64,000 nucleotides of DNA from Azorhizobium sp943371865 (GTDB lineage: Bacteria > Pseudomonadota > Alphaproteobacteria > Rhizobiales > Xanthobacteraceae), in contig NZ_CALRWL010000012.1 of NCBI RefSeq assembly GCF_943371865.1, positions 58,297 through 122,296 of the forward strand, read 5' to 3'. Each line of letters opens with the position of its first letter. Position 1 is the first letter of the stretch. A program made the translations under genes and the position numbers. Positions 27,986 to 38,470 of this stretch are shown here, piece by piece. The notes below the pieces were generated by a model that did not search any database, was not told the DNA's origin, and saw only the letters and a list, made by a program, of their open reading frames with translations.

Positions 27986-30900
27986 TCACCAGCTGATCCT
28001 CAGCGTCCCCGACCCGCCGAAGCTGCTGTAGCTGGACGCGATCTGGCCGTCGAACGCCGCCGTGAAGCTCACATTGGCGCTCCCCGCCAGTTGCAGGCCC
28101 GCATGCACCACCGCCGCATCGCTCACAGTGGGCAAGGTGCTGCCGCCGAAGCTGAAGCCGGGCAGTTCCAGGAAGCTGCGCGACACCTCCCGGTTGGGCA
28201 GGAAGTCATGCATCCAAGCCAGGCGCAGGAACGGCGCGATGCGCAGGCCATGGTCCATGCGCGCGGCGCCGTCCAGCTGGATGCCCAGATAGGCGGGCAA
28301 GGCGGTGATGCTGGTGTTGGCATAGGCCAGTCCGCCGGACAAGGTGGCGAAATAGTCCGAGGTGCCGCCCTGCCAAACCTGCATGGGCTGCAGCGCGGCA
28401 TAAGGCGTGAGGTGCGCCGTGCTGCCGGGAATGTCGAACGTGTAGCCCGCCTCGATCCGCCCGGCGAGGATGGCGCTCTGGAAACCGGTGGCGGTGAGCC
28501 CGTTCAGGCCGAGGGCGTAGAGATTGCGATCCAGGGTCGCGCTGCCATAGCCGCCATAGGCAATGCCGGACACATAGGCCGGGCCATGGCGCACCATGCC
28601 ATAGACCCCGAGGCCGCCATAGCTGGTGGCCAGCGATGCGCTGGGCGCGGTGTTGCTGAACCGGCCGTCGGTGAGGTTGAGCGCGGCGCCCAGCAGCACG
28701 GGCGCACCGGGCAATTCGCCGTCGATCCCCATGGCGCCGCCATAGGCCTGGCCCGACAGGCCCGCGCCGGTGCTGGCCGTGGCCATGGTGGTGGCCCAGG
28801 CATTGCGGGCGAGCCAGCTGGTCTCGCCGTCCGTGCCCGCACCCGCCCCGCCGGAGCGCCCCGGACGCGCGCTCGGGGTGCCGATCCGCCAGCGATCCAT
28901 CTGGGTGTTGATGGCATCCAGCGCCATGCTGGTCTGGTTGAGGGTGGCTTGCGGCACCAGCGACACCGCATCGCCGCCCAGAATGCCATAGGACCCGTCC
29001 AGCGCGGACAGCGTCGGCGCATTCAGCACCAGCGGCACCACCGCCTGGAAGAAGGGCGAACTGCCCCGCGCCTGCACCGCCGTCACCGCCGCCCCGATCT
29101 CGAGCCCATGGGCCGAGAGCCCCGCCGGCATGAAATTGATGGTGGTGTTCAGGGCAAGGCCGTTGCCGAGGCCGGAGAGACCGTAGGTGACCACGGCCGT
29201 ATCGCCGGCGATGCGCAGGCCGTCGAGCGAGAGGCCCTGGTCCGCGCTCACGAACCCGGTCTGGGTGGTGCCCGCCGCCACCGTGCCCGGATTGACGATC
29301 TGCGGCCGCAGGGTGCCGCCGAGAGAAGCCGTCCCGGTGATGCGGAAGGCATCGGACTGGACCGTCTGCGGGCTCACCCGCACCACCAATGTTCCGCTGG
29401 CGGTCTGCACCAGGGAGCCGTTAAGGACAGTGGTGGACAGGCCGGTGGCGCCGCTCTTCAGCGTGCCGGCATTGGTGAGCACGCCGGTGCCGCCGAGGTC
29501 GAGGGACGTACCGGCGAGGATGATGCCGGACGCCAGGTTCTGCACCGTGTTCGCCGCGCCGCTGGCGAGGCTCAGATTGCCCAGCAGCGTGCCACCATTG
29601 GTCACCGCCGCATAGCCGTTGACGGTCTTGAGGGCGAGGCCGTCGGCGCCATCCACGGTGGAGATCGAGCCATTGTTGTCGAGAATGGTCTGGGCGCCGT
29701 CGCTGGTGATGCCGGTGCCGCCCGCGCCGCCGATCACGAAGGCGCCGGACGCGATGGTGATCAAAGGATCAGCATTGCCTTGCGCAGAGATGCCCGTGGC
29801 GCCGGCCCCGGTGGCGGTCACCGAACCGCCGCTGCCCAGCGTCACCTTCACATATCCGCTGGTGGCCGCACTGCCGGAGACCAGCGTCATGGTGGTGCCG
29901 TTCATGACCAGGCCGCCGCCATTGTTCACCGACTGGGCGATGAGGCCATAGGCCCCAGCGCCGGTGGCGATGATCGGCGCGTTCACCAGCACGGTCACCG
30001 TGCCGCCGCTGCCGTTTCCGGCCGGGGTGTTGCTGGTGAGGGCCGAATTGTCGGTGAACGCCGCGCCGCCGCCGCCGCCGATGGATTGCGCCAGCACGCC
30101 CACCGCATTGGTGCCGGACGTCTGAACCGCGCCACCGACCGTCACCACCACGGTGCCGCCATCCGCTGCCGTGCCGCTGCCGGCGAAATTTACCGTGCCC
30201 GCGCCCTGCCCGATGCCGCCACCACCGCCGATGGACTGGGCGATGATGCCAAGGGCCGCCGATCCGGTGGTGACAATGGGGTTTGCGGTGGTGACGGTGA
30301 CCTGACCACCGGCGCCACCGCCGCTGCCGCCAAGGTTGAGAGTGTTGGCCTGCACCGTGGCAATGCCGCCACCGCCGCCGATGGACTGAGCGATCACGCC
30401 GTGGGCGAAAGCGCCGCTGGTGGTGATCTGGCCGCCGTTGAATGTGAACGAGACGGTGCCGCCGGTACCGCCCGCCGATCCGCCCAAGGTCACGGTGCCA
30501 CTGAGCGCGGTGCTCGATTGGTTCTGCGCCGGCAGGCCGATGATGCCGCCGCCGCCGCCGATGGACTGCGCCACGCCCCCGAGGGCCCGTGCGCCGGACG
30601 TGGTGATCGTATCGCTGATGAGGAGGCTCACCGTTCCCCCATCACCGCTCCCGCTTCCCGACGCGCCGAGGGTGCCGGTATAACTGGAAGTCAGTGCCGT
30701 GCTGCCGTCGCCGTTCATCAGCACGCCGGCAAGGCCGCCACCGCCGGCGATGGATTGGGCCACCACGCCATAGGACTCCACGCCCGTCGTGGAGACGTAG
30801 CCGTAGTTGGCGAGGCTCACTTCGCTGGCGTCCGCACCGACGCCGCTGGTTCCGCCCAGTGAGAGCGTGACGCTGCTGGTGGCGAGATTGCCGGACACAT

Positions 30901-33900
30901 CGGCCACGCCGGAGGCGACACCGCCGCCGCCAGCAATGGACTGCGCCACCACGGCGGGGGCGAACGCCCCGGTGGTATAGGTGTTCATCACATTGGAGAC
31001 GGTCACGGTGCCGCCGATCCCGCCCGCGCCGCCATTGCCGCCGAGGGCAATGCCGCCGGCGTAGGTTGCGCCCTGCGCACTGGTGCTGCCTGCGGCCACC
31101 ACATCGCTGGTGCCGCCGGCCCCGCCGCCGCCGCCAATGGATTGGGCGAGCAGGCCAATGCCACCGGCGCCGCTGGTGGTGACGACGGTGCCGTAGCCGG
31201 TGTTCAGGGTTACCGCCCCGCCCGCCCCGCCCGCGCTCCCAGTGCCGCCCAGCGCGAAGCTGGCGGTCACGTCGCTGGAGCCGTTGACGCTGCCATTGGT
31301 GACACCGCCGATGCCGCCGCCGCCGCCCACCGACTGGGCGACGAGGCCATAGGCATTCGCCCCCGAGGTGGACAGCACGATGGCGGCGCCACTCCCATTA
31401 TAGGTGAGAAAGGCGGTGCCGCCGTCTCCGGCCGCCCCACCCGAGCCGCCCACGGCAAGCGCGGTGGTGACAGTGCCGCCGCCGCTGGCCCCGCCCGTGG
31501 ACGAACCGCCCACCCCGCCGCCGCCGCCCACCGACTGGGCAATGATCCCCGCCGCATTGGCGCCGGTGGTGGCCAAGGAACTGGCGTCGTTCACGCTCAC
31601 CGCGCCGCCATCATTGCCCGTTCCTCCCGCGCCGCCGATGCTGAGCGAGGCCGCGGTCTTGCCATTGGACGCGCTGGTGTGGCTGGAGCCGGCGGAGCCG
31701 CCGCCGCCGCCCACCGACTGGGCGAGGATCCCGGTGGCGCCGGCGCCAGAGGTGGAAATGCCGCCTTGGACGTACACGTTCACACCGCCGCCCAGTTGGC
31801 CGGTGCTCCCCGAGCCGCCGAGCGCCATCGATAGGTTTGCATTTCCGCCGCTGGCGGAGGTGGCATTGGCCGCCCCCGCCGCTCCACCGCCGCCGCCGAT
31901 CGACTGGGCGAAGATGCCATAGGCATTGCTGCCACTGGTGGTGATGGTGGAATATTGCGTGACACCGACCGTCCCGCCGATGCCGCCGGTGCCGCCTGAA
32001 CCACCCAGCCCCAGGCTTAGCGCATACGTGCCGCTGTTGGCATTGGTGGTGCTGGCCCCGCCCGCGCCGCCGCCGCCGCCCACCGACTGGGCGAACAGAC
32101 CGTAGGACGTGGCGCCCAGGGTGGTAATAGGTGCAGAGGAGATGACGCTCACCTGCCCGCCCGCACCGCCGCCACCACCGGACCCGCCCAGGCCCATGGC
32201 CAGCGCCACGCCGTTGGAATTGGAGGTGGAGGTTCCCGTGCTGGACGCGCTGGACGATGCGCTGGAGCTGTCGCTGGTGCTGCCGCCCGTGGCCGCTGCG
32301 ATCAGCGCCCCGCCGGACCCGCCGCCGCCACCCACCGACTGGGCGAAGATGCCGTAAGCGGTGGCTCCCGAGGTGGCGATGCCGGAATAGCCGTTCAGGG
32401 TGATCGGTCCGTTCACCGTCACAGCAACGGTGCCGCCGGCCCCGCCGCCGCTGCCCGAGCCGCCGAGCCCCAGCGCCAGGGACATGGTGCCGCCGGAGGA
32501 ACTGGTGGTGGATGACGAACCGCCATTGCCGCCGCCGCCACCGATCGACTGCGCCACCAGGGCGCTGGAATTGTTGCCGGCGGTCTGCAAGGTGCCCAAG
32601 GTCATCACGGTCACCGTGCCGCCATCGCCGCCCGAACTGCCACTGCCGCCCATGGACAGCGAGACGCTGTGTTCATTGGCCGAGGCGTTGGCGGTGCTCG
32701 ACCCGCCATTGCCGCCGCCGCCGCCCACGGACTGGGCGAACAAGGCCGCTGAATTGTCCGACGCAACCGTGGGCGCGCTGGCCCCGGCCAGCGGAATGCC
32801 GGTGAGGATCGCGGCATAATTGGTCACGGTGACCGCGCCGCCGGTGCCGCCGCTGCCCGCAGACCCGCCCAGGCCCATGGCCAGGGCATTGCCGCCGGTG
32901 GTGGTGTTCTGGCTGCCGTTGCCGCTGGCCTGGCTCGCGCCATTGCCGCCGCTCTGCCCGGCGCTGGAGGTGGTCTGGGTGCCGCTGGCGCTGCCGCTGA
33001 CGGCACCGGTGGAGGCTTTGGTGGTGGAGCCGCTGGTGGACTGGGTGCCGGGCGCACTGGCCGCGACGGTGGTGGAGCCGCCAGTGCCGCCGCCGCCGCC
33101 CACCGACTGCGCGAACAGGCCGACCGCCTCCGCTCCGAGCGTATTGATATAGGTCGTGGCCGCCGTGCTGCCGCTGGTCACGGTGACGGTGTTGCCCGTG
33201 GCGCCATCGCCGCCGAGGCCGCCGAGGGCGAAGGTGACCGCCGCTTGCCCGCCGGCGGTGGTGCTGGACGATGAGCCGCCGCTGCCGCCGCCGCCGCCCA
33301 CGGACTGGGCGAAGATGCCCGCCGCCTGCTGGCCCCGGGTCTGGATGTTGCCGCTGGCGGTCACCGTGACCAAGCCGCCGGTTCCGCCGGTGCCGGCCGC
33401 ACCGCCGAGACTCACCGAGGCTGCATAGGAACTGCCGTCCGCATTGCTGGAGGCCGAGCCGCCGTTACCGCCGCCGCCGCCCACCGACTGGGCGAAAATG
33501 CCATCCGACAAGGTGCCGTAGGTGATGATGCTCGAGACGGACGTGACCGACACCTGGTTGCTGCTGCCGCCTTGGCCCGCCGTGCCGCCGATGGCCAGTG
33601 AGACGGCGATGCCGTTGGCCGGCTGGTCGGACTTGGCGCTGTTGGCGCTGGAGCTGGACGAGGAGAAGGAGGACGCCGCCGAGGAGACGCCGGCGACGGT
33701 ATTGGCCGCGCCGGCACCCGCCACCGATGTGACGCCCCCCTGCAACTCGCTGCCCTGGCCGGCACTGGTGTTGGTGGAAGCCGCCCCGCCATTGCCGCCG
33801 CCGCCGCCGACGGACTGGGCGAAGATGCCGTCGGAATTGGCGCCGTAGGTGGTGAGCGCGCCGCCGGTGGTGACAGTCACCGTGCCGCCCGCACCGCCAC

Positions 33901-36900
33901 CCGCGCCAAAGCCGCCGATGGCGATCCCTGCCGCATATTGATTGCTGGAGGCGGTGGCCTGCGACCAGCCGCCATTGCCGCCGCCGCCGCCGATGGATTG
34001 GGCGATGATGGCTGCGGACTGCGCGCCATAGGTGATGACGCTGTTATAGGTGAGATCTTTGTTGCTGGAGACGGTGACCGTGCCGCCGGTGCCGCCAGTG
34101 GCGCCGCCGCCACCGATGGCCACCGCCACCGACCCGGTGCTGGCGATGGCATTGGCATCGGCCGAGCCGGCATTGCCGCCGGAGCCGCCGATGGATTGCG
34201 CCAGAATGCCCGGCGCCAGATCATTGCCCAGCGTGCTGGTGCCCACCTGCACGGTGCCGGTCTGGGTCACGTTCACCGTACCGCCGGAACCGCCGGAGGC
34301 GCCGCTGCCGCCCACCGCGACCGCGGCGGAATAGCCGTCCACTTCGGACCCTGCGCCCGACAGACTGAAGGCGCGGCTCGATCCGCCATTACCGCCGGCG
34401 CCACCGATGGACTGCGCCAGGATACCCACCGACTGATAGCCCTGGGTGGAGATGCTGGCGGCGGTGACGCTGACATTGCCCGCATTCTCGCCGGCCCCGC
34501 CGCCACCGCCGGTGGCGCCCGCGCCGCCCACCGATACCTTGGCATCGCCGCCGCCGGTGGCACCGGAGCCGGCGATGGCGAAGCCGCCATTGCCGCCCGA
34601 GCCGCCGATGGATTGCGCCAGGATGCCCGGCGACTGGGACAGCAGCGTGATGATCAAATTGGTGGCGGTCACGGTGACGGTGCCCGCGCTGCCGCCCGAG
34701 CCGCCGCCACCACCCAGGGTGACGTCCGAGGCAAAGACAATGGACCCCGCCGCAGCGGCGCTGAAGCCGCCATTGCCGCCATTACCGCCGATGGACTGGG
34801 CCAGGATGCCCGGCGAAATCAGGCCATTAGTGGTCAAGCCGCCGTCGGCGCTCACCTGAACGTCCCCGCTCGTGCCACCGCCGCCGCCGCTGCCGCCCAG
34901 TCCGACGCTGGCCGCTCCGGCCCCGGCCAGCGAACCGGCAATATCCCAACCGCCGCTGCCGCCGGCGCCGCCGATGGACTGGGCGATGATGGCGGGAGAC
35001 TGTTGGCCGGCGGTGGAGATGGTGCCGCTGAGCTGGCTGATGCTCACCGCGCCGGCCGTGCCGCCGGCCCCGCCGCCACCGCCGATGGTGGTGGTGGCGC
35101 TGGCGCCCGACGACAGGCCCGCGGCCACCGCAAAGCCGCCGGTGCCACCGGCTCCGCCAAGCGACTGGCCGACGAGCCCGGCCGACAGCGGCCCCACCAG
35201 GGTGACGTTTGCGCTGTTGGTGATGGTGACCGCGCCGCCGGTGCCGCCCGTGCCGCCAGAGCCGCCCACCTCCAGGCTGGCGGTGAATGATCCCGAAACC
35301 GAGCCGCCCACCGCGAAGCCGCCGGACCCACCGCCACCGCCGATGGACTGGCCCAGGATGCCGGGCGCATTGCCATAGGTGGCCGCGCCGCTGGCCACCG
35401 TCGACGTGGTGGTCACGGTGGAATAGGTGGTCGTCGCAACCTGCTCCGTCCCGTAGGTCGGCTGCTCTTCTGTATAGCAATAGTCGGTACACACATAAAC
35501 CATGTGATAGCCAGTGATCACCTGCTCAGTCGTATAGGTGGTGGTCGCCACCTGCTCCGACGTGGTCTGCGTCACCGTGGCGGGCGAGACGATGTTGCCG
35601 TCGTTGGTGATGGTGACCGTGTTGGCGGAGGAACCGGCGCCGCCGCTGCCGCCCACGGCCAGGCTGGTCGCGCCCTCGAGGCTCGCATTGCCGCTGGCGG
35701 CAAAGCCGCCATTGCCGCCGCCGCCGCCGATGGACTGGCCAAGGATGATCGCCGCCCCGCCGCCGGCCGCGCTGAGGGTGCCCCCCGCATTCTCGATGTA
35801 GACGGTGTTGGCATAGTTGCCGCTGCCGCCGAGCCCGCCAATGCTCGCGCCGAGCGTCGGGCCGAGCGAGAGCGTGAGCGAGGTGGTGTAGCCGCCATTA
35901 CCGCCGCCGCCGCCGATGGACTGGACGGCGATGGCGCTGGACTGGTAGCCGCTGGTGGAGATGTTGGCGGAGCCGGCGGCGCCGGAATCGGTCTTGTTAT
36001 AGGCATAGGCCCAGCCGCCGGTGCCACCTGTGCCACCCGTTCCGCCGAGCGCGAGGCTCACCGCCGCCACCTCACCCGCGGTCACCGAAATGGCGGCGCC
36101 GCCATTGCCGCCGCCACCGCCGATGGACTGGGCGAGAAGGCCGGGCGAACGATCCCCCGTTGTGGTGATGTTGCTGCCCTGGTTGATGGCCGAGGCCGTG
36201 ACACCATAGCCGCCGGAGCCGCCCTTGCTCCCGATGGCCAGGGCGACGGAGGCCCCCTCCGCAATGCTGCCGGCGATGCTGGCCCCGGCATTGCCGCCGC
36301 CGCCGCCGATGGACTGGGCCACGACACCGGGCGAGTCCGTGCCAGAAGTGGTGATGTTGACCCCGCCGGTCCCCGCGAAGGCGTTGCCGCCATTGCCGCC
36401 CGAGCCGCCGGAGCCGCCCACGGCGAAGGAGAAGGCCGCGATTTCGCTGCCGGACAGCGAGACGGAATAGCCGCCATGCCCGCCGCCGCCGCCGATGGAC
36501 TGGGCCACAATGCCCGCCGAGCCGGTGCCGTCGGTGGTGATGGCGCCGCCGTTGAACGCACTCAGCATCAGCGCGCCGGAGGTGTTGCAGGCGGCGCCAT
36601 AGTTGGCGCCGGCATCCCCGCTGGTGCAGTTCACGGTCACCGCACCGGCAGCACCGCCCGAGCCGCCCGAACCGCCGTGGGTGATCGAGGCGCCGGTCGT
36701 CAGGCTCAGCGACAGCGCCACCGCGCCGCCGCCCGTTCCGCCGCCACCGCCGATGGACTGGGCCACGATGGCGGGGGAGTTGATTTCCTGCGTGGCGATG
36801 CTGCCGGTATTGGTGACGGAGACCAGGCCGCCCGCGCCGCCATCGCCGCCTGCGCCACCCATGGCGATGGAGGCGCCGGCAATGGACGCCGCCACGCCAA

Positions 36901-38365
36901 ATCCGCCATTGCCGCCGCCACCACCGATGGATTGCGCCTGGATGCCAAACGCGCCGCCCGCACTGCTGCTGGGCGCCGCGCCGCCATTGCAGGAATTTCC
37001 GGTGCAGATCTGCGCGGTATTGGTGACCAACACGCTTCCGGCGGCACCGCCGCCGCCGCCATCGCCCCCGGTTTCGCTGCCGCCGACCAGGACTCCGGTC
37101 ACGCCGCTGCTGAACGCCAATCCACCGGTGCCGCCGCCGCCGCCGATGGATTGCGCGGCGATGCCGACGGCCGAGGCGTTGGTGAGCGTGATGGTGCCGG
37201 TATTGTTGACCGTGACGCTGCTGCCGTTCCCCGCCGGGCCACCATTGGCGCCGATCGCATTCAGCCCCGAGGAAACGCCGGCATCGCCGCCGGCGCCGCC
37301 CACGGACTGGGCTTCAATGCCGCGCGATCCCAGCCCCGCGGATACCAGGGCACCGGAATTGGTGACGCTGACGGTTCCGGCTCCCGCCCCATACCCGCCG
37401 TCGCCGCCGGAGCCGCTGCCAGTAAAGATCCAATAGCCGTTTCCGCCACCGCCGCCGCTGGCGCCGTAGCCGCCGACGCTCTGGGCATAGATCACGATGG
37501 CCTGCTGGGCCTCGATGGCGGCGGTATTTTTGACGACAACGCTTCCGCCGTCCCCGCCGGCGCCACCATTGCCGCCTTTGCCGCCGGGGCCTCCCCCGCC
37601 ACCGGCGCCGCCATTGCCGCCGAGGCTGATCACGGCAAGGCCAACGGCCCCGGATGCCGTCGTGGTGACGGGCGTTGAATTGGTCAACTGGGCCAGGCCG
37701 CCCGTTCCCCCGGTGCCGCCGCCCCCACCTTGGCCGTTGTCGGTGTCCGTGCTCCCCCCGGTGCCGCCGGCGCCGCCGGCGCTGTAGACGTAGATGCCGG
37801 TACCGGAGAAATAATTCCCTGACCCGCCCGTGGTCGTGATCTGGACGGTGCCCCCGGCGCTCCCATTGGCGCCCGAGCCGCCATTCGAGTTTGCTCCCGT
37901 ACAGATGACGGAATCGCTGCTGTTGCCGCCATGGCCACCGGCACCGCCGGTGCTGCCCGCGATGGCAAATGTCCCCGCATAAGAGGCACCGGCGCTTAGC
38001 GAATCCGTATAGGTCTCGGTGATCGTGGGCCCGGCGGCGCCGCCATGGCCGCCACCGACATTGGCCACCAAGCCATTTTGCGGACAGCCGTAACCATAGC
38101 TGCCCGCGCTGCCCGACCCCTGATTGTTGTTGAGATAGCTGGGACCAAGCGTGACATTGCTGGTCTGTGCCGCCGCCGGGCCGGTGGCGCAGGCCCCGGC
38201 GAGGGCGATCATCAGCGCGAGGACATGCGGATATGAGCGCGTCGACCTGCGATGGTCCAGCCCCCCAAGACGCGCCATCGCACAACCCCACGTCTCAGAT
38301 GCGCCCCACGCAACACCTGCAGCTCGCCCGCAGCCACGCACCCAACGGAACAGCCGTTTCTTCAC
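27986..38365 (-). CDS. Giant glycine-rich autotransporter adhesin (type Va)
   Basis: A 3459-residue outer-membrane autotransporter. GTG 38365 (MKKRLFRW) gives an extended N-terminus; ATG 38278 (MARLGGLDH) is an alternative. A hydrophobic signal core (HVLALMIALAGACATG) ends at AAAQ. The passenger is almost all repeats, each centred on (I/L/V)xAQS(I/V)GGGGGxGG and spaced roughly 50-90 residues; I count about 38 of them. This predicts a long beta-helical stalk. A non-repeat insertion at about residues 940-990 is Tyr/Thr-rich with two Cys. The last ~270 residues are an autotransporter beta-barrel ending in GSGTLRISW with the terminal aromatic. Such proteins mediate surface attachment or aggregation in Rhizobiales (inference). 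It occupies 10 kb alone and faces a divergent regulator gene. Confidence 0.92.
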   Translation of the reverse strand: MKKRLFRWVRGCGRAAGVAWGASETWGCAMARLGGLDHRRSTRSYPHVLALMIALAGACATGPAAAQTSNVTLGPSYLNNNQGSGSAGSYGYGCPQNGLVANVGGGHGGAAGPTITETYTDSLSAGASYAGTFAIAGSTGGAGGHGGNSSDSVICTGANSNGGSGANGSAGGTVQITTTGGSGNYFSGTGIYVYSAGGAGGTGGSTDTDNGQGGGGGTGGTGGLAQLTNSTPVTTTASGAVGLAVISLGGNGGAGGGGGPGGKGGNGGAGGDGGSVVVKNTAAIEAQQAIVIYAQSVGGYGASGGGGGNGYWIFTGSGSGGDGGYGAGAGTVSVTNSGALVSAGLGSRGIEAQSVGGAGGDAGVSSGLNAIGANGGPAGNGSSVTVNNTGTITLTNASAVGIAAQSIGGGGGTGGLAFSSGVTGVLVGGSETGGDGGGGGAAGSVLVTNTAQICTGNSCNGGAAPSSSAGGAFGIQAQSIGGGGGNGGFGVAASIAGASIAMGGAGGDGGAGGLVSVTNTGSIATQEINSPAIVAQSIGGGGGTGGGAVALSLSLTTGASITHGGSGGSGGAAGAVTVNCTSGDAGANYGAACNTSGALMLSAFNGGAITTDGTGSAGIVAQSIGGGGGHGGYSVSLSGSEIAAFSFAVGGSGGSGGNGGNAFAGTGGVNITTSGTDSPGVVAQSIGGGGGNAGASIAGSIAEGASVALAIGSKGGSGGYGVTASAINQGSNITTTGDRSPGLLAQSIGGGGGNGGAAISVTAGEVAAVSLALGGTGGTGGTGGWAYAYNKTDSGAAGSANISTSGYQSSAIAVQSIGGGGGNGGYTTSLTLSLGPTLGASIGGLGGSGNYANTVYIENAGGTLSAAGGGAAIILGQSIGGGGGNGGFAASGNASLEGATSLAVGGSGGAGSSANTVTITNDGNIVSPATVTQTTSEQVATTTYTTEQVITGYHMVYVCTDYCYTEEQPTYGTEQVATTTYSTVTTTSTVASGAATYGNAPGILGQSIGGGGGSGGFAVGGSVSGSFTASLEVGGSGGTGGTGGAVTITNSANVTLVGPLSAGLVGQSLGGAGGTGGFAVAAGLSSGASATTTIGGGGGAGGTAGAVSISQLSGTISTAGQQSPAIIAQSIGGAGGSGGWDIAGSLAGAGAASVGLGGSGGGGGTSGDVQVSADGGLTTNGLISPGILAQSIGGNGGNGGFSAAAAGSIVFASDVTLGGGGGSGGSAGTVTVTATNLIITLLSQSPGILAQSIGGSGGNGGFAIAGSGATGGGDAKVSVGGAGATGGGGGAGENAGNVSVTAASISTQGYQSVGILAQSIGGAGGNGGSSRAFSLSGAGSEVDGYSAAVAVGGSGASGGSGGTVNVTQTGTVQVGTSTLGNDLAPGILAQSIGGSGGNAGSADANAIASTGSVAVAIGGGGATGGTGGTVTVSSNKDLTYNSVITYGAQSAAIIAQSIGGGGGNGGWSQATASSNQYAAGIAIGGFGAGGGAGGTVTVTTGGALTTYGANSDGIFAQSVGGGGGNGGAASTNTSAGQGSELQGGVTSVAGAGAANTVAGVSSAASSFSSSSSSANSAKSDQPANGIAVSLAIGGTAGQGGSSNQVSVTSVSSIITYGTLSDGIFAQSVGGGGGNGGSASSNADGSSYAASVSLGGAAGTGGTGGLVTVTASGNIQTRGQQAAGIFAQSVGGGGGSGGSSSSTTAGGQAAVTFALGGLGGDGATGNTVTVTSGSTAATTYINTLGAEAVGLFAQSVGGGGGTGGSTTVAASAPGTQSTSGSTTKASTGAVSGSASGTQTTSSAGQSGGNGASQASGNGSQNTTTGGNALAMGLGGSAGSGGTGGAVTVTNYAAILTGIPLAGASAPTVASDNSAALFAQSVGGGGGNGGSSTANASANEHSVSLSMGGSGSSGGDGGTVTVMTLGTLQTAGNNSSALVAQSIGGGGGNGGSSSTTSSSGGTMSLALGLGGSGSGGGAGGTVAVTVNGPITLNGYSGIATSGATAYGIFAQSVGGGGGSGGALIAAATGGSTSDSSSASSSASSTGTSTSNSNGVALAMGLGGSGGGGGAGGQVSVISSAPITTLGATSYGLFAQSVGGGGGAGGASTTNANSGTYALSLGLGGSGGTGGIGGTVGVTQYSTITTSGSNAYGIFAQSIGGGGGAAGAANATSASGGNANLSMALGGSGSTGQLGGGVNVYVQGGISTSGAGATGILAQSVGGGGGSAGSSHTSASNGKTAASLSIGGAGGTGNDGGAVSVNDASSLATTGANAAGIIAQSVGGGGGVGGSSTGGASGGGTVTTALAVGGSGGAAGDGGTAFLTYNGSGAAIVLSTSGANAYGLVAQSVGGGGGIGGVTNGSVNGSSDVTASFALGGTGSAGGAGGAVTLNTGYGTVVTTSGAGGIGLLAQSIGGGGGAGGTSDVVAAGSTSAQGATYAGGIALGGNGGAGGIGGTVTVSNVMNTYTTGAFAPAVVAQSIAGGGGVASGVADVSGNLATSSVTLSLGGTSGVGADASEVSLANYGYVSTTGVESYGVVAQSIAGGGGLAGVLMNGDGSTALTSSYTGTLGASGSGSGDGGTVSLLISDTITTSGARALGGVAQSIGGGGGIIGLPAQNQSSTALSGTVTLGGSAGGTGGTVSFTFNGGQITTSGAFAHGVIAQSIGGGGGIATVQANTLNLGGSGGGAGGQVTVTTANPIVTTGSAALGIIAQSIGGGGGIGQGAGTVNFAGSGTAADGGTVVVTVGGAVQTSGTNAVGVLAQSIGGGGGAAFTDNSALTSNTPAGNGSGGTVTVLVNAPIIATGAGAYGLIAQSVNNGGGLVMNGTTMTLVSGSAATSGYVKVTLGSGGSVTATGAGATGISAQGNADPLITIASGAFVIGGAGGTGITSDGAQTILDNNGSISTVDGADGLALKTVNGYAAVTNGGTLLGNLSLASGAANTVQNLASGIILAGTSLDLGGTGVLTNAGTLKSGATGLSTTVLNGSLVQTASGTLVVRVSPQTVQSDAFRITGTASLGGTLRPQIVNPGTVAAGTTQTGFVSADQGLSLDGLRIAGDTAVVTYGLSGLGNGLALNTTINFMPAGLSAHGLEIGAAVTAVQARGSSPFFQAVVPLVLNAPTLSALDGSYGILGGDAVSLVPQATLNQTSMALDAINTQMDRWRIGTPSARPGRSGGAGAGTDGETSWLARNAWATTMATASTGAGLSGQAYGGAMGIDGELPGAPVLLGAALNLTDGRFSNTAPSASLATSYGGLGVYGMVRHGPAYVSGIAYGGYGSATLDRNLYALGLNGLTATGFQSAILAGRIEAGYTFDIPGSTAHLTPYAALQPMQVWQGGTSDYFATLSGGLAYANTSITALPAYLGIQLDGAARMDHGLRIAPFLRLAWMHDFLPNREVSRSFLELPGFSFGGSTLPTVSDAAVVHAGLQLAGSANVSFTAAFDGQIASSYSSFGGSGTLRISW

Positions 38366-38470
38366 TGGCGATGGCCTCGCGTGAAGGCAACGTCACTTTC
38401 TGATATGCGGGGATTATTGCCTGATGCTTGCCGGCGCCATGGTGCAGCCCATGGTTGAGGAGTTCCGATT

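Noticed and set aside
27917..30862. Long plus-strand frames antisense to the giant adhesin (also 33938-35290 and 35504-37678)
   Set aside because: Mirror frames created by repetitive GCC/GGC-rich glycine codons; the minus-strand autotransporter explains them fully.
28000..38100. Regularly spaced repeats as a CRISPR-like array
   Set aside because: They are in-frame protein repeats (AQSxGGGGG) of the autotransporter passenger, not DNA repeats with unique spacers.
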